Shown here: in pieces, positions 6,944-12,699 of the stretch
Layout: each line of letters opens with the position of its first letter
Numbering within the stretch: position 1 is the first letter of the stretch
Assembly (NCBI GenBank): GCA_002423305.1
Contig: DIVI01000107.1
Coordinates: 1-12,699, forward strand
Direction of reading: 5' to 3'
Source: Methylococcus sp. UBA6136
Lineage (GTDB): Bacteria > Pseudomonadota > Gammaproteobacteria > Methylococcales > Methylococcaceae
DNA length: 12,699 nucleotides
Program-made: the position numbers and the translations under genes
The notes under the pieces: model-generated
The model's database searches: none
Seen by the model: only the letters and a program-made list of their open reading frames with translations
Told to the model about the DNA's origin: nothing

Positions 6944-7345
6944 GTGGGAAAGTTCGAGCCAGGCAACACCGCATCAAAGGGGTTTGGCCGGCCAGTAGGC
7001 ACTGGCTGGGCCGCGCAGATGAAGGCAGCCATCGACACGGATCGATTCAAGAAGATCATCGAGGCACTGTGCGAGCAAGCGGAGGCTGGCGACGTGTCGG
7101 CCACATCGCTGATCCTGAGCCGCATGGTTCCGCCGGTAAAGCCTATACAGGAACCCGTCAAGCTGGGGCTACCTGATGGCACATTGGCCGAACAGGCCGC
7201 TGCCCTTGTGAAAGCCGTAGCCGATGGCGTCGTGTCACCCTCTGACGGAAAGACCTGCATGGACATTATCCAGGCCGCTGCGGCTCTTGGAGAGCTCCAG
7301 GCGCTTGAGGCTCGCATCACTGAGCTCGAGGCCAAACGTGCTTGA
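6944..7345 (+). CDS. DUF5681-like phage protein
   Basis: A GTG at 6944 is chosen because GGGAG (6930-6934) precedes it by about 9 nt and the N terminus then matches the family; the in-frame ATG at 6902 lies inside the previous gene. The 133-residue product opens FEPGNTASKGFGRPVGTG (4-21), close to the F-x-PGN-x-x-x-x-GRP-x-G motif of DUF5681 proteins common in prophages near terminase genes. Then comes a helical segment (31-61, ending SATSLILSRMVPPVKP) and a C-terminal coiled-coil-like helix (LEARITELEAKRA). A small-terminase-like or DNA-packaging accessory role is possible, but no large terminase is present in the window. The family call is from motif memory; the function is inferred. Confidence 0.7.
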   Translation: MGKFEPGNTASKGFGRPVGTGWAAQMKAAIDTDRFKKIIEALCEQAEAGDVSATSLILSRMVPPVKPIQEPVKLGLPDGTLAEQAAALVKAVADGVVSPSDGKTCMDIIQAAAALGELQALEARITELEAKRA

Positions 7346-7565
7346 GACGCTACCGAATTCAAACGAGCGGCAGCTTTGGGCCAGCGTGATTGCCCAGGCG
7401 GCATCCGACATGCGTGCCGGAAAGGATCTGCGCCGGGCAGTGGTTCGCTGGATGATGACCGATGATTTCGTCACGGTCTGCGAATACGCGGGGCTGGAGC
7501 CTGCTGTGGCGGCCAATTATCTGAAACGAGGAGGTCGACGTGGCATTGAATCTCTCGCCGCTTGA
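7338..7565 (+). CDS. Small phage-type protein of unknown function
   Basis: A GTG at 7338 starts inside the end of the previous gene (8-nt overlap), with GAGG 6 nt ahead. The 75-residue product reads LWASVIAQAASDMRAG, then VVRWMMTDDFVTVCEYAGLE, then a basic end. The pattern of an L-W start, then (A/V)xxW, then DFxxVCxxAGL resembles a small protein seen often in prophages near DUF5681 genes. It is probably a compact helical DNA-binding or packaging accessory protein. Function is not known. Confidence 0.65.
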   Translation: MLETLPNSNERQLWASVIAQAASDMRAGKDLRRAVVRWMMTDDFVTVCEYAGLEPAVAANYLKRGGRRGIESLAA

Positions 7566-7794
7566 GAAGCGCCTGGACAAGCTGACGGGGCCATCTCCCG
7601 TGACTAAACCTGTGATCATCGTTGGCTTTGGCCTGGATAACTCCCACCCGATCACGCACGCGACATGCCGAGGCGTTCGCTATGCCCCAGAGGCCGGAGA
7701 AACCGAGCCGGATCTGATTGCCCGAATTACCAACGCGAACCCGGCCACCATGGAATCTGGCCTGGTGATCTTCATCTACCGAGGCAACGTATGA
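7540..7794 (+). CDS. Hypothetical protein with NLSxLxKRLDxL N terminus
   Basis: The GTG at 7540 is preceded by an excellent GAGGAGGT (7528-7535) and overlaps the previous gene by 26 nt. The 84-residue product starts ALNLSPLEKRLDKL, an amphipathic helix, followed by a beta-rich domain (VIIVGFGLDN, then RGVRYAPEAGETEPDLIARI, then GLVIFIYRG). The N-terminal helix recurs in the last gene of the cassette. No catalytic motif or membrane segment is seen. The stop overlaps the next start by 4 nt (ATGA). Confidence 0.65.
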   Translation: MALNLSPLEKRLDKLTGPSPVTKPVIIVGFGLDNSHPITHATCRGVRYAPEAGETEPDLIARITNANPATMESGLVIFIYRGNV

Positions 7795-8192
7795 AAGACG
7801 CACTGATTGAACTGCTAGGACTGGATCCGGCAGACGCCAAACAACGGGCCGAGGAGCTCGAAACCCGGCTGGATTTGACCGTCCTACTCCCAGGCGGCAT
7901 CGAGCATCGGTACCCGCTGGATGGCTGGTATGTCGCACGAGAGAAGCTCTCAGGCCGCTTCAGGGGCGATAACCGGCACCCAGCCTGGCAGCAGTCCCCG
8001 ATCTTGATCGAAGCTCAACTGCCATCGCTGTTGATCGCCCTGGCGAGCGGCAAGGCGGAGGCAGCCCCTTGGGCGGTGGCCGCAGCTCATCATGCCGACA
8101 ACTCAGTTCCAGCGCCCCGACTTTGCGGCATGACGATCATTTGGACGGGCATGCAGTACCAGATCTTTTGCCGTGCCAGAGGGGGTCACTGA
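7791..8192 (+). CDS. Hypothetical protein
   Basis: An ATG at 7791 overlaps the previous stop (ATGA), so translation is probably coupled. The 133-residue product has an acidic helical start (DALIELLGLDPADAKQRAEE). A central part with Trp and Arg follows (YPLDGWYVAREKLSGRFRGD), and the end is hydrophobic and basic (TIIWTGMQYQIFCRARGGH). It is soluble, with no signal peptide. I do not recognise a family. The stop shares one base with the next start (TGATG). Confidence 0.65.
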   Translation: MKDALIELLGLDPADAKQRAEELETRLDLTVLLPGGIEHRYPLDGWYVAREKLSGRFRGDNRHPAWQQSPILIEAQLPSLLIALASGKAEAAPWAVAAAHHADNSVPAPRLCGMTIIWTGMQYQIFCRARGGH

Positions 8193-8494
8193 TGGACATG
8201 CCAGATTACGCATCATTGGATGACCGCGAACTTTCCGGGCTCCGAAATCGAGTGGCCTCCATGGCGAAATCCTTTTCCGCAACGGGCGGGTTTGATGCCG
8301 AGGCCGCCATGCTCGCATCGCAGAAACTTCGCGCCATGAGGGGCGGGCTGGATCCGAAGAAGCGGAAGAAGGCGGAGGCCGCGTCTACCATGCTGGAAGA
8401 CCTGGGCCTAGGCCAACCCCCAGACCAGGAGACGCTGTCCGCATTGCTGAAAACCCTGGACGGACTGAAATCGGATGCTCCCCAGCGACTCTGA
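8192..8494 (+). CDS. Hypothetical helical protein
   Basis: An ATG at 8192 overlaps the previous stop by one base, with an AGAGGGGG site upstream. The 100-residue product is predicted helical and highly charged: LDDRELSGLRNRVASMAKSF, then AAMLASQKLRAMRGG, then a Lys-rich stretch (DPKKRKKAE), then an amphipathic C terminus (ETLSALLKTLDGL). No Cys, TM or signal is seen. It may be a structural or adaptor protein. Family unknown. Confidence 0.6.
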   Translation: MDMPDYASLDDRELSGLRNRVASMAKSFSATGGFDAEAAMLASQKLRAMRGGLDPKKRKKAEAASTMLEDLGLGQPPDQETLSALLKTLDGLKSDAPQRL

Positions 8495-8690
8495 CACCCT
8501 GCCCGATTACGAAACGGCACGGAAAATCGTGGAGATGAGCGCTTTGATCGAGCGCACGCAATCACCCAGGGACTTGGCGCGGATTGCCGAAATGACGCTG
8601 ACCGACGAAGACGATTTTGCCGACGATCAAACCAAGCGGCTGATGATGGACGCGATTTACGGTGAACAAAACCTGGATGGCAGATGGTGA
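8475..8690 (+). CDS. Small acidic hypothetical protein
   Basis: An ATG at 8475 overlaps the end of the previous gene by 20 nt in another frame. The 71-residue product is acidic (TLTDEDDFADDQT) and helical, with ARKIVEMSALIERTQSPRDL in its first half. It could be a DNA-mimic or adaptor, as many acidic phage proteins are, but nothing proves this. It ends by overlapping the next gene by 7 nt. The ribosome binding site is weak. Confidence 0.55.
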   Translation: MLPSDSDTLPDYETARKIVEMSALIERTQSPRDLARIAEMTLTDEDDFADDQTKRLMMDAIYGEQNLDGRW

Positions 8691-8980
8691 ACCTGAGCAC
8701 ATTGAGCAAGCGGCTCGATCGGCTGGATGATGGCGATGCCGAGGCTTATCAGGCCGCTTGGGACAAACACTGCGACGACCAGGGCCAGCCGCGGATCAGC
8801 GTGGCCGGCACGGCTTCTATCGAGGAGCTGTTGCAGCTTTACCGGGCAGCCGCTGTCCCTCCCGCCAGACATTTCCGATCCCAGCATCAACGTCAAAACC
8901 CTGTTAAGGCTGGATCTGGGTTGGACATTTGCCGGGACATTTCTCAGACACAACACAATGGCACTTCGGCTGATCCTTAG
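8684..8980 (+). CDS. Hypothetical protein with KRLDRL helix; C terminus possibly altered
   Basis: An ATG at 8684 overlaps the previous stop. The first part looks authentic: VNLSTLSKRLDRLDDGD, then AYQAAWDKHCDD, then IEELLQLYRAAA. After about residue 60 the sequence becomes basic, Gln/His-rich and unlike the rest (HFRSQHQRQNP onward). This coincides with repeated GACATTT motifs, so the natural C terminus may have been replaced or frameshifted there. The annotated length is 98 residues, of which about 60 are convincing. Its N terminus resembles the 84-residue protein encoded at 7540. Confidence 0.5.
   Translation: MVNLSTLSKRLDRLDDGDAEAYQAAWDKHCDDQGQPRISVAGTASIEELLQLYRAAAVPPARHFRSQHQRQNPVKAGSGLDICRDISQTQHNGTSADP
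8868..8942. repeat. GACATTT triplet, possible scar
   Basis: GACATTT occurs at 8868-8874, 8924-8930 and 8936-8942; the last two are part of GGACATTT spaced 12 bp apart. Such short repeated ends occur in some IS families. No transposase is seen, so this is only a hint of a former insertion end. Confidence 0.2.
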
Positions 8981-9154
8981 CCGATTTAGCCAAATTGGCC
9001 ATAGCCACCCGGCAAGAATCATTTTGCGAAAGTCGTCAGTCTCGGTTTTGCGCCAAAATCGGCTCTAGGACTTGGGATTTAAGTAGCCAGACGAGTAGCT
9101 AGCTCGTTCCTTAAAAGAAAAATATCAATTGAATCATAAGCCTAGGCTCGTTTG
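8981..9154. other. Gap between cassette and DUF58 gene
   Basis: This contains the candidate right attachment core, an A/T-rich run (9112-9136) and the 10-bp palindrome AGCCTAGGCT (9139-9148) just past the DUF58 stop on the minus strand. No gene is apparent. Confidence 0.4.
9093..9102. repeat. Candidate right attachment core GAGTAGCTAG
   Basis: Identical to 5845-5854. It sits within ACGAG/CTCGT symmetry (9091-9107), and a variant GTAGCCAG lies just before it at 9083-9090. It could be the right junction of the element. Confidence 0.35.
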
Positions 9155-10051
9155 TCACTTTCCGCCGAGGAAATAGCGGGTCAGTGCATCGGCATTGAAA
9201 TTATCCGACATGAAGAACGGAGAGCGGCCGCGTTGACGGAAAATCTGCGTCAGAAGATCGCGGCGATCGGCGAAGCTCTCCCGAAATTTCTCTTTCAACT
9301 GGGGCCGCATGAAAAGTCGTCGTTTTTCCCCGGTTTCCGGGTCCTCGAGCAGGACGAGACCCCAGGACGGCAAAGCCTCGTATTCGGCGCTGTCCCACAG
9401 GACGATGGGCACCACATCATGGCGGCTGAGGGTAGCCAGCAACCCGTCGAGATGATCCAGCGAAAAGTGAAAATCTGACACCAGAAAAACGAGTGCCCGC
9501 TGTTTGCCCAGGTGTTCTACAGCGTTCAAAAGGCCCGTCATGTTTCGCCCCTGATAAGGAAAGTCGCGCAGGTTTTCGTAGAGTCCCGGCACACCTCCCT
9601 TGTGCAGCCGCAGGGGTATGAAAAGCTCTTCCCTCAATTGCTCATCCGCACCCATGAAGCCAAAACGATCGCCATGGCGAAAGGCTGACCAGGCCGCCGC
9701 CGCCGAAAACCGGGCGAGACGTTGCGGCTTGCTGGCCTTGCCCTGATAGGCCATGGACGCGGAGAGATCGGCCAACACCCAGACCGCTATCTGGCTGCGT
9801 TGGCGAAAGCGACGTACGGCCAGCTGACCAAAGGGATCGGTCAGGCTGGCGCGAATATCCAGATGACGGGGATTCGGATTGGATACAAACGGCACCAGCC
9901 CGGCGAATTCCTCGGCACCCCCCTGCTGATTGCTGGCATGCGCACCGGGATGCGGGCTCGATGCCCGCCAGGGAAGGGTGTAATGAAACTCCTCGATCAA
10001 GGCGCGGCCACGTGGCGAAGCAGGCGATCCATCAGTTCGTCGATGATCCAT
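9155..10051 (-). CDS. DUF58 (vWA-like) protein, MoxR partner
   Basis: A 298-residue cytoplasmic protein. Residues 60-100 carry the DUF58 signature: PRHLDIRASL, then GQLAVRRF, then ADLSASM (94-100) with the Asp-x-Ser-x-Ser metal-binding arrangement of vWA folds. Later VFLVSDFHF is the second core strand and loop. The C terminus (LTRYFLGG) looks natural, so the gene is not cut by the neighbouring element. It overlaps the MoxR gene by 55 nt if the ATG at 10049-10051 is used. A TTG at 9998-10000 would give the more usual 4-nt overlap with the MoxR stop and an N terminus at LIEEFHYTLPWR. DUF58 proteins usually act with a MoxR ATPase in assembling or activating a partner enzyme or envelope complex. 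The start is uncertain; the family is secure. Confidence 0.88.
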   Translation of the reverse strand: MDHRRTDGSPASPRGRALIEEFHYTLPWRASSPHPGAHASNQQGGAEEFAGLVPFVSNPNPRHLDIRASLTDPFGQLAVRRFRQRSQIAVWVLADLSASMAYQGKASKPQRLARFSAAAAWSAFRHGDRFGFMGADEQLREELFIPLRLHKGGVPGLYENLRDFPYQGRNMTGLLNAVEHLGKQRALVFLVSDFHFSLDHLDGLLATLSRHDVVPIVLWDSAEYEALPSWGLVLLEDPETGEKRRLFMRPQLKEKFRESFADRRDLLTQIFRQRGRSPFFMSDNFNADALTRYFLGGK

Positions 10052-11025
10052 TCGCGCCGCAATTCATACACCGGGGCAAAGAAGATGCGATGTGCGATCG
10101 TTTCCTTGAAGACGTTTTGCAGATCCTCGGGGATCATGTGGCCCCGCCCTTCCAGCCAGGCATTAACGCGTGCGGCGCGCATCATCATGCTGACACCGCG
10201 GGGACTGGCACCGGCCAGGATGAGTTGCTGCATGTCGACGCCGTCGATCTGAATGCCGAAATCGGCAGGCTTGCGGGTCGCCGCCCAAAGATCGAGTGCA
10301 TAGGCTTGGAGTGCTTCGCTGGCCTGGATCTGGGTCTGTATGACAGGGGCCATGTCGGCAATTTCACGATAGGGCAGCACGCCCTCGCGCACGGTATCGA
10401 TGAGTCGGTCCACGTCATGGAAGCGCGGATTGAACATCAGTTCATTTTGCAGTTCCGGATCTTCGGGCGCCGCGATGTTCAGTTCCATCAGGAATCGATC
10501 CCGGGCGGCCGAGGGTATCTCGAAGGTTTCCTCACGTTCCACCCGGTTGCGGTCGGCAAAAACCTGGAGGAACGGAAAGTGGTATTCGCGGTTGAATGCC
10601 GTGACACTCCGTTCCGCCATGACGCGGAGAAGCAGCGAATGGACCTGGGGTCGAGCGCGGTTGACTTCGTTGAAGAAGAAGACCGACAGAAGCTCGCCAT
10701 GTTTGAGAATGGGGCCGGGATCGACCTGCGGCCGACCGGACTCATTGATGTAGGTGTGATAGATCAGGTCGGCGGGCATCAGGTCTATGGTGCCCTCGAT
10801 CCGCTCATAGGCTCCGCCCAGGGCCCTGGCAACAGCGCGCAACAAGGTCGTCTTGCCAACGCCGACATCGCCCTCAAGCATGATATGACCGCGGGCAAAG
10901 GTGCCAATGGTGATCTGACGGATGGCCTGATCAAGACCGATGACCGCCTTGCCGATCTCCTGTTCGAACACTAGCGCGCGTTGTTGCCAATCAGCCAGTA
11001 ACTGCTCTTTGTTGTAAGTCGTCAT
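9997..11025 (-). CDS. MoxR-family AAA+ ATPase with variant Walker B
   Basis: An ATG at 11025 (MTTYNKEQLL) is preferred over an upstream ATG at 11064 that adds an unrelated Gly/Pro-rich leader. The 342-residue product fits MoxR ATPases: IGLDQAIRQI (29-38), Walker A GDVGVGKTT (52-60), then VFFFNEVNRARPQVH (115-129), the MoxR Walker B/NR region, then HSLLLRVMAERSV. In typical MoxR proteins the Walker B is (L/A)DE-(I/V)-NR; here Asp is Asn (codon AAC), leaving Asn119-Glu120. The catalytic Glu is retained. A C-terminal lid region follows (GASPRGVSMMMRAARVNAWL). It is the first gene of a two-gene operon with DUF58 and probably acts as a chaperone-like remodelling enzyme in the cytoplasm. The target is unknown. 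Confidence 0.9.
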   Translation of the reverse strand: MTTYNKEQLLADWQQRALVFEQEIGKAVIGLDQAIRQITIGTFARGHIMLEGDVGVGKTTLLRAVARALGGAYERIEGTIDLMPADLIYHTYINESGRPQVDPGPILKHGELLSVFFFNEVNRARPQVHSLLLRVMAERSVTAFNREYHFPFLQVFADRNRVEREETFEIPSAARDRFLMELNIAAPEDPELQNELMFNPRFHDVDRLIDTVREGVLPYREIADMAPVIQTQIQASEALQAYALDLWAATRKPADFGIQIDGVDMQQLILAGASPRGVSMMMRAARVNAWLEGRGHMIPEDLQNVFKETIAHRIFFAPVYELRREWIIDELMDRLLRHVAAP

Positions 11026-11115
11026 CGTCGAAAAACCCTGGCCCGGTGAGTGGGCGCCCCTCATGGTTTATTGGAATCAAAAAGTCTGCGAACGATTCGG
11101 CTGCATAACTTAACA

Positions 11116-11139
11116 AAAACCCCGCTCAAGCGGGGTTTT
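11116..11139 (-). terminator. Bidirectional intrinsic terminator
   Basis: AAAACCCCGC and GCGGGGTTTT form a perfect 10-bp stem with loop TCAA; on the minus strand it is followed by TTTTTGTT. It lies 39 nt after the stop of the two-TM protein gene and should end that transcript, isolating it from the MoxR operon downstream. Confidence 0.9.
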
Positions 11140-11177
11140 GTGGGCCAGGGATTGCAGTGGCCTGCTGGCCTTGGAGT

Positions 11178-11510
11178 TCAGGCGGTCCCTTCACCCGGCT
11201 GTTCGACCAAGGCATCCCAGCGCTTGATCTGAGCATGGCCAAAGGCAATCAGCTGTTTGCCAATATCCATGACCAACCCGCAAAATTCGGGCATTTTTGA
11301 TATCGCCAGACCAAGATATCCGACTGCACCGATTCCGATGGCGGCCGAGATGAGAGTGGGCAAGCCGATCGCATGGAAGATTCTGACCACCTGAAACAGA
11401 ATGTCCAGGGGCAGCAGTAACAGAACACCAAAATAAAGCAGCGAGGTGAAAGTAAAGAATACGAAAGTCACGAACTTGAAGACCTTTACGAGCGATTGGT
11501 CGAGTTTCAT
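11178..11510 (-). CDS. Small two-TM membrane protein of unknown function
   Basis: An ATG at 11508-11510 is chosen because AGGA lies 8 nt upstream and the N terminus then reads MKLDQSLVKVFKF; longer forms add an unlikely leader. The 110-residue product has hydrophobic segments at about 12-35 (Phe/Leu-rich) and 50-71 (Gly/Ala/Ile-rich). These are separated by LDILFQVVRIFHAIG, with a charged C-terminal tail (IKRWDALVEQPGEG). It is an inner-membrane protein by composition. No family is recognised. It is a single gene with its own terminator. Confidence 0.65.
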   Translation of the reverse strand: MKLDQSLVKVFKFVTFVFFTFTSLLYFGVLLLLPLDILFQVVRIFHAIGLPTLISAAIGIGAVGYLGLAISKMPEFCGLVMDIGKQLIAFGHAQIKRWDALVEQPGEGTA

Positions 11511-11770
11511 TTTTTTTATCCTGTAGAGCGAAAACCTTTCCCGAAGGGGGCCATTTGACTTACGCTTGACACATTGAGCCAAAGGCAATGGGGATAATCG
11601 GGCTTTGGGCCCGAAAGCGGCGGAATTCTAGCATACGCAAAGGCCACCGCCATGCCCCGGCATACTGGTAACGTCGGGCGAAAGCTCCGGCATCTAGCTT
11701 GGCAGATGCGGTTCATCAGTTTTTTGCATGTCCATTTCTGTTCCAGATGATCAATCCAGGAGTCCTCCTT
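11511..11770. promoter_or_regulatory. Divergent intergenic region
   Basis: This separates the minus-strand two-TM protein gene from the plus-strand exported-protein gene and must hold both promoters. A TTGACA (11566-11571) and a GATAAT (11593-11598) occur on the plus strand, but 21 bp apart, which is too far for a standard promoter. No convincing operator is seen. Confidence 0.3.
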
Positions 11771-12166
11771 ATGACCCGCAAATGCCTTGTATGTCGTCTG
11801 TTTCCATTGGTTCTGACGACGGCCAATCCGATCCATGCCTTGCCGCTGGGTCATCATGGGAGCCTGGTCACCCAATGCACCGATCCACGATTTTTTGGAG
11901 AATCACCGGGGCCTGACGCACAGGTGTCCAGCCTGGATCATTTTTCGTTCACCGCCTCGGACAACACGGATTCGGCCAGCATCAAGGTAAAAGTCAATCT
12001 GCAACCGGTCGACATCAAAGTGACCCAGAAACGCAGCGGCGAATGGGCCGTGGAGGCGACACCGCCCACACCCATTGAGGAAGGCAGGGCCTGGATCAAG
12101 GTGACCGGCATGAGCCATGATGGTTGTGACCAGATTCATACATGGAATGTTTATGCCGGACACTGA
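11771..12166 (+). CDS. Small exported protein of unknown function
   Basis: An ATG at 11771 follows AGGAG (11758-11762) by 8 nt. The 131-residue product begins MTRKCLVCRLFPLVL, a basic then hydrophobic signal peptide, with likely cleavage after Ile-His-Ala (residue 23). The mature part starts LPLGHHGSLVTQC and is beta-rich with alternating hydrophobics (SIKVKVNLQPVDIKVT), like a small Ig-type domain. It has two mature Cys (36 and 119), possibly a disulfide, and several His residues at the ends (GHHG, MSHDGCDQIHTW) that could bind metal. Location is inferred as periplasmic. No family is recognised. Confidence 0.75.
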   Translation: MTRKCLVCRLFPLVLTTANPIHALPLGHHGSLVTQCTDPRFFGESPGPDAQVSSLDHFSFTASDNTDSASIKVKVNLQPVDIKVTQKRSGEWAVEATPPTPIEEGRAWIKVTGMSHDGCDQIHTWNVYAGH

Positions 12167-12315
12167 TCAGCCAGATTTGCACGCATTCTGTGGGTCGCAG
12201 GCAACCCGACAGAGCGAAGCATAGCCGCCGCATAAATCAACAAGACGATTCAGCCGAATCCTGGGTGATTTCATTCTTAGCGCGTCATTCATGAATTTAC
12301 CAACAAGGTCGTTGG

Positions 12316-12699
12316 GTGAGTAATCAACTCCGAACCGTTTGGCTATGGCTGGCTTGGGCATTTGCCGCCGCGTTTCTGCTGACGATCGCACTTCTTGCCC
12401 TTCTACTGCAACGGCAACCCCTGCTCAGTCCGGAAAATATTTCTTCGGCGGTTAGGCACCATGACACTGAACTCATCAGGGGCAAGCTAGCAAGTCAGGC
12501 AGTGGCAGGCCAGGAAAAGGCATATGTGCTCACGGCCAATGACCTGAAGGTAGCTGCCGATCTTGCGCTGTCCCGCAAACGCCTGGAGGGCGTCACAAAG
12601 GTTCGTATCATGGGTAATCAATTGGGTATTCAGGCGAGCATCCGCCTGCCCCACTATCTTTCAGGCTTTGTCCTGAACCTAGACCTGATGGTCGAAAAT
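12316..12699 (+). CDS. Membrane-anchored protein of unknown function (3' truncated)
   Basis: A GTG at 12316-12318 follows AAGGT (12306-12310) by about 5 nt. The frame stays open for 128 codons to the window end, so the gene continues outside. Residues 8-31 are one TM helix rich in Trp, Ala and Leu. After a PLLSPENISSAVRHHD segment comes an extracytoplasmic part with helix and beta character (KAYVLTANDLKVAADLAL, then KVRIMGNQLGIQASIRLP). The signal is an uncleaved anchor by appearance. No family is assigned. Codon pattern and amphipathic segments support a real gene over the antisense frame here. Confidence 0.65.
   Translation, partial: MSNQLRTVWLWLAWAFAAAFLLTIALLALLLQRQPLLSPENISSAVRHHDTELIRGKLASQAVAGQEKAYVLTANDLKVAADLALSRKRLEGVTKVRIMGNQLGIQASIRLPHYLSGFVLNLDLMVEN

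Larger units (their letters stand above)
5845..9102. mobile_element. Degraded integrative element or prophage remnant
   Basis: The region starts with repeats and a broken tyrosine integrase gene, contains a regulator and a run of small phage-like genes, and ends before the DUF58 gene. The ten bases GAGTAGCTAG occur at both proposed ends (5845-5854 and 9093-9102) and could be the core of attL and attR. The genes on either side (DUF58 and the ABC ATPase) are ordinary minus-strand chromosomal genes. The boundaries are tentative because a 10-bp repeat is short and no tRNA target is seen. An alternative left boundary is the 27-bp repeats at 5735-5825. Confidence 0.5.

Noticed and set aside
9961..10974. 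337-codon plus-strand open frame opposite the MoxR gene
   Set aside because: The opposite strand has Walker motifs and a good start. This frame arises from the high GC content and has no recognisable features.
12167..12391. 74-codon minus-strand frame (ending CDPQNACKSG)
   Set aside because: It overlaps the start of the plus-strand membrane protein, which has a TM helix and an SD site. I see no convincing start signal, though its C-terminal part is not obviously shadow-like, so it is a marginal rejection.
1..12699. CRISPR array or Cas genes
   Set aside because: No regularly spaced repeat-spacer pattern and no Cas-like protein is seen.

Overview
The window looks like chromosomal DNA of a Gram-negative proteobacterium, most likely a gammaproteobacterium. 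Pointers are the IPTL-CTERM surface-sorting tail, a fused-permease Fe3+-type ABC importer, a MoxR/DUF58 pair, Shine-Dalgarno-led overlapping genes and fairly high GC. I cannot name the genus; a sulfur oxidiser or halophile would fit, but that is a guess.

Layout. (1) 1-845: 3' part of a secreted, Ig/FN3-like protein ending in an IPTL-type sorting signal, followed by a hairpin terminator. (2) 5685-1215, minus strand: a complete three-gene ABC importer operon in the order ATPase, solute-binding protein, fused double permease, with a 5-nt gap and a 4-nt overlap. (3) About 5735-9102: a small, degraded integrative element. It begins with direct and nested inverted repeats and a collapsed tyrosine-recombinase gene (N-terminal and C-terminal ends only, in different frames) closed by a strong terminator. 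Then come a minus-strand regulator with two GcrA/Myb-like repeats, a divergent promoter region, and eight small plus-strand genes that mostly overlap. None of these is a recognisable capsid, large terminase, replication or lysis gene. (4) 11025-9155, minus strand: a MoxR-type AAA+ ATPase with an unusual Walker B (Asn-Glu in place of Asp-Glu) and an overlapping DUF58 gene. (5) 11510-11178: a small two-TM membrane protein with its own terminator. (6) 11771-12166: a small exported protein of unknown function. (7) From 12316 to the window end: the 5' part of a membrane-anchored protein of unknown function.

How the genes work together. The ABC operon is a self-sufficient importer. MoxR and DUF58 normally act as a chaperone-like pair maturing a partner complex, but no partner gene is adjacent here. 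The element lies between the MoxR/DUF58 pair and the ABC operon. Because its integrase is broken, it is probably immobile, yet all eight small genes remain open. That cassette is the least explained part of the window and the best candidate for something undescribed.
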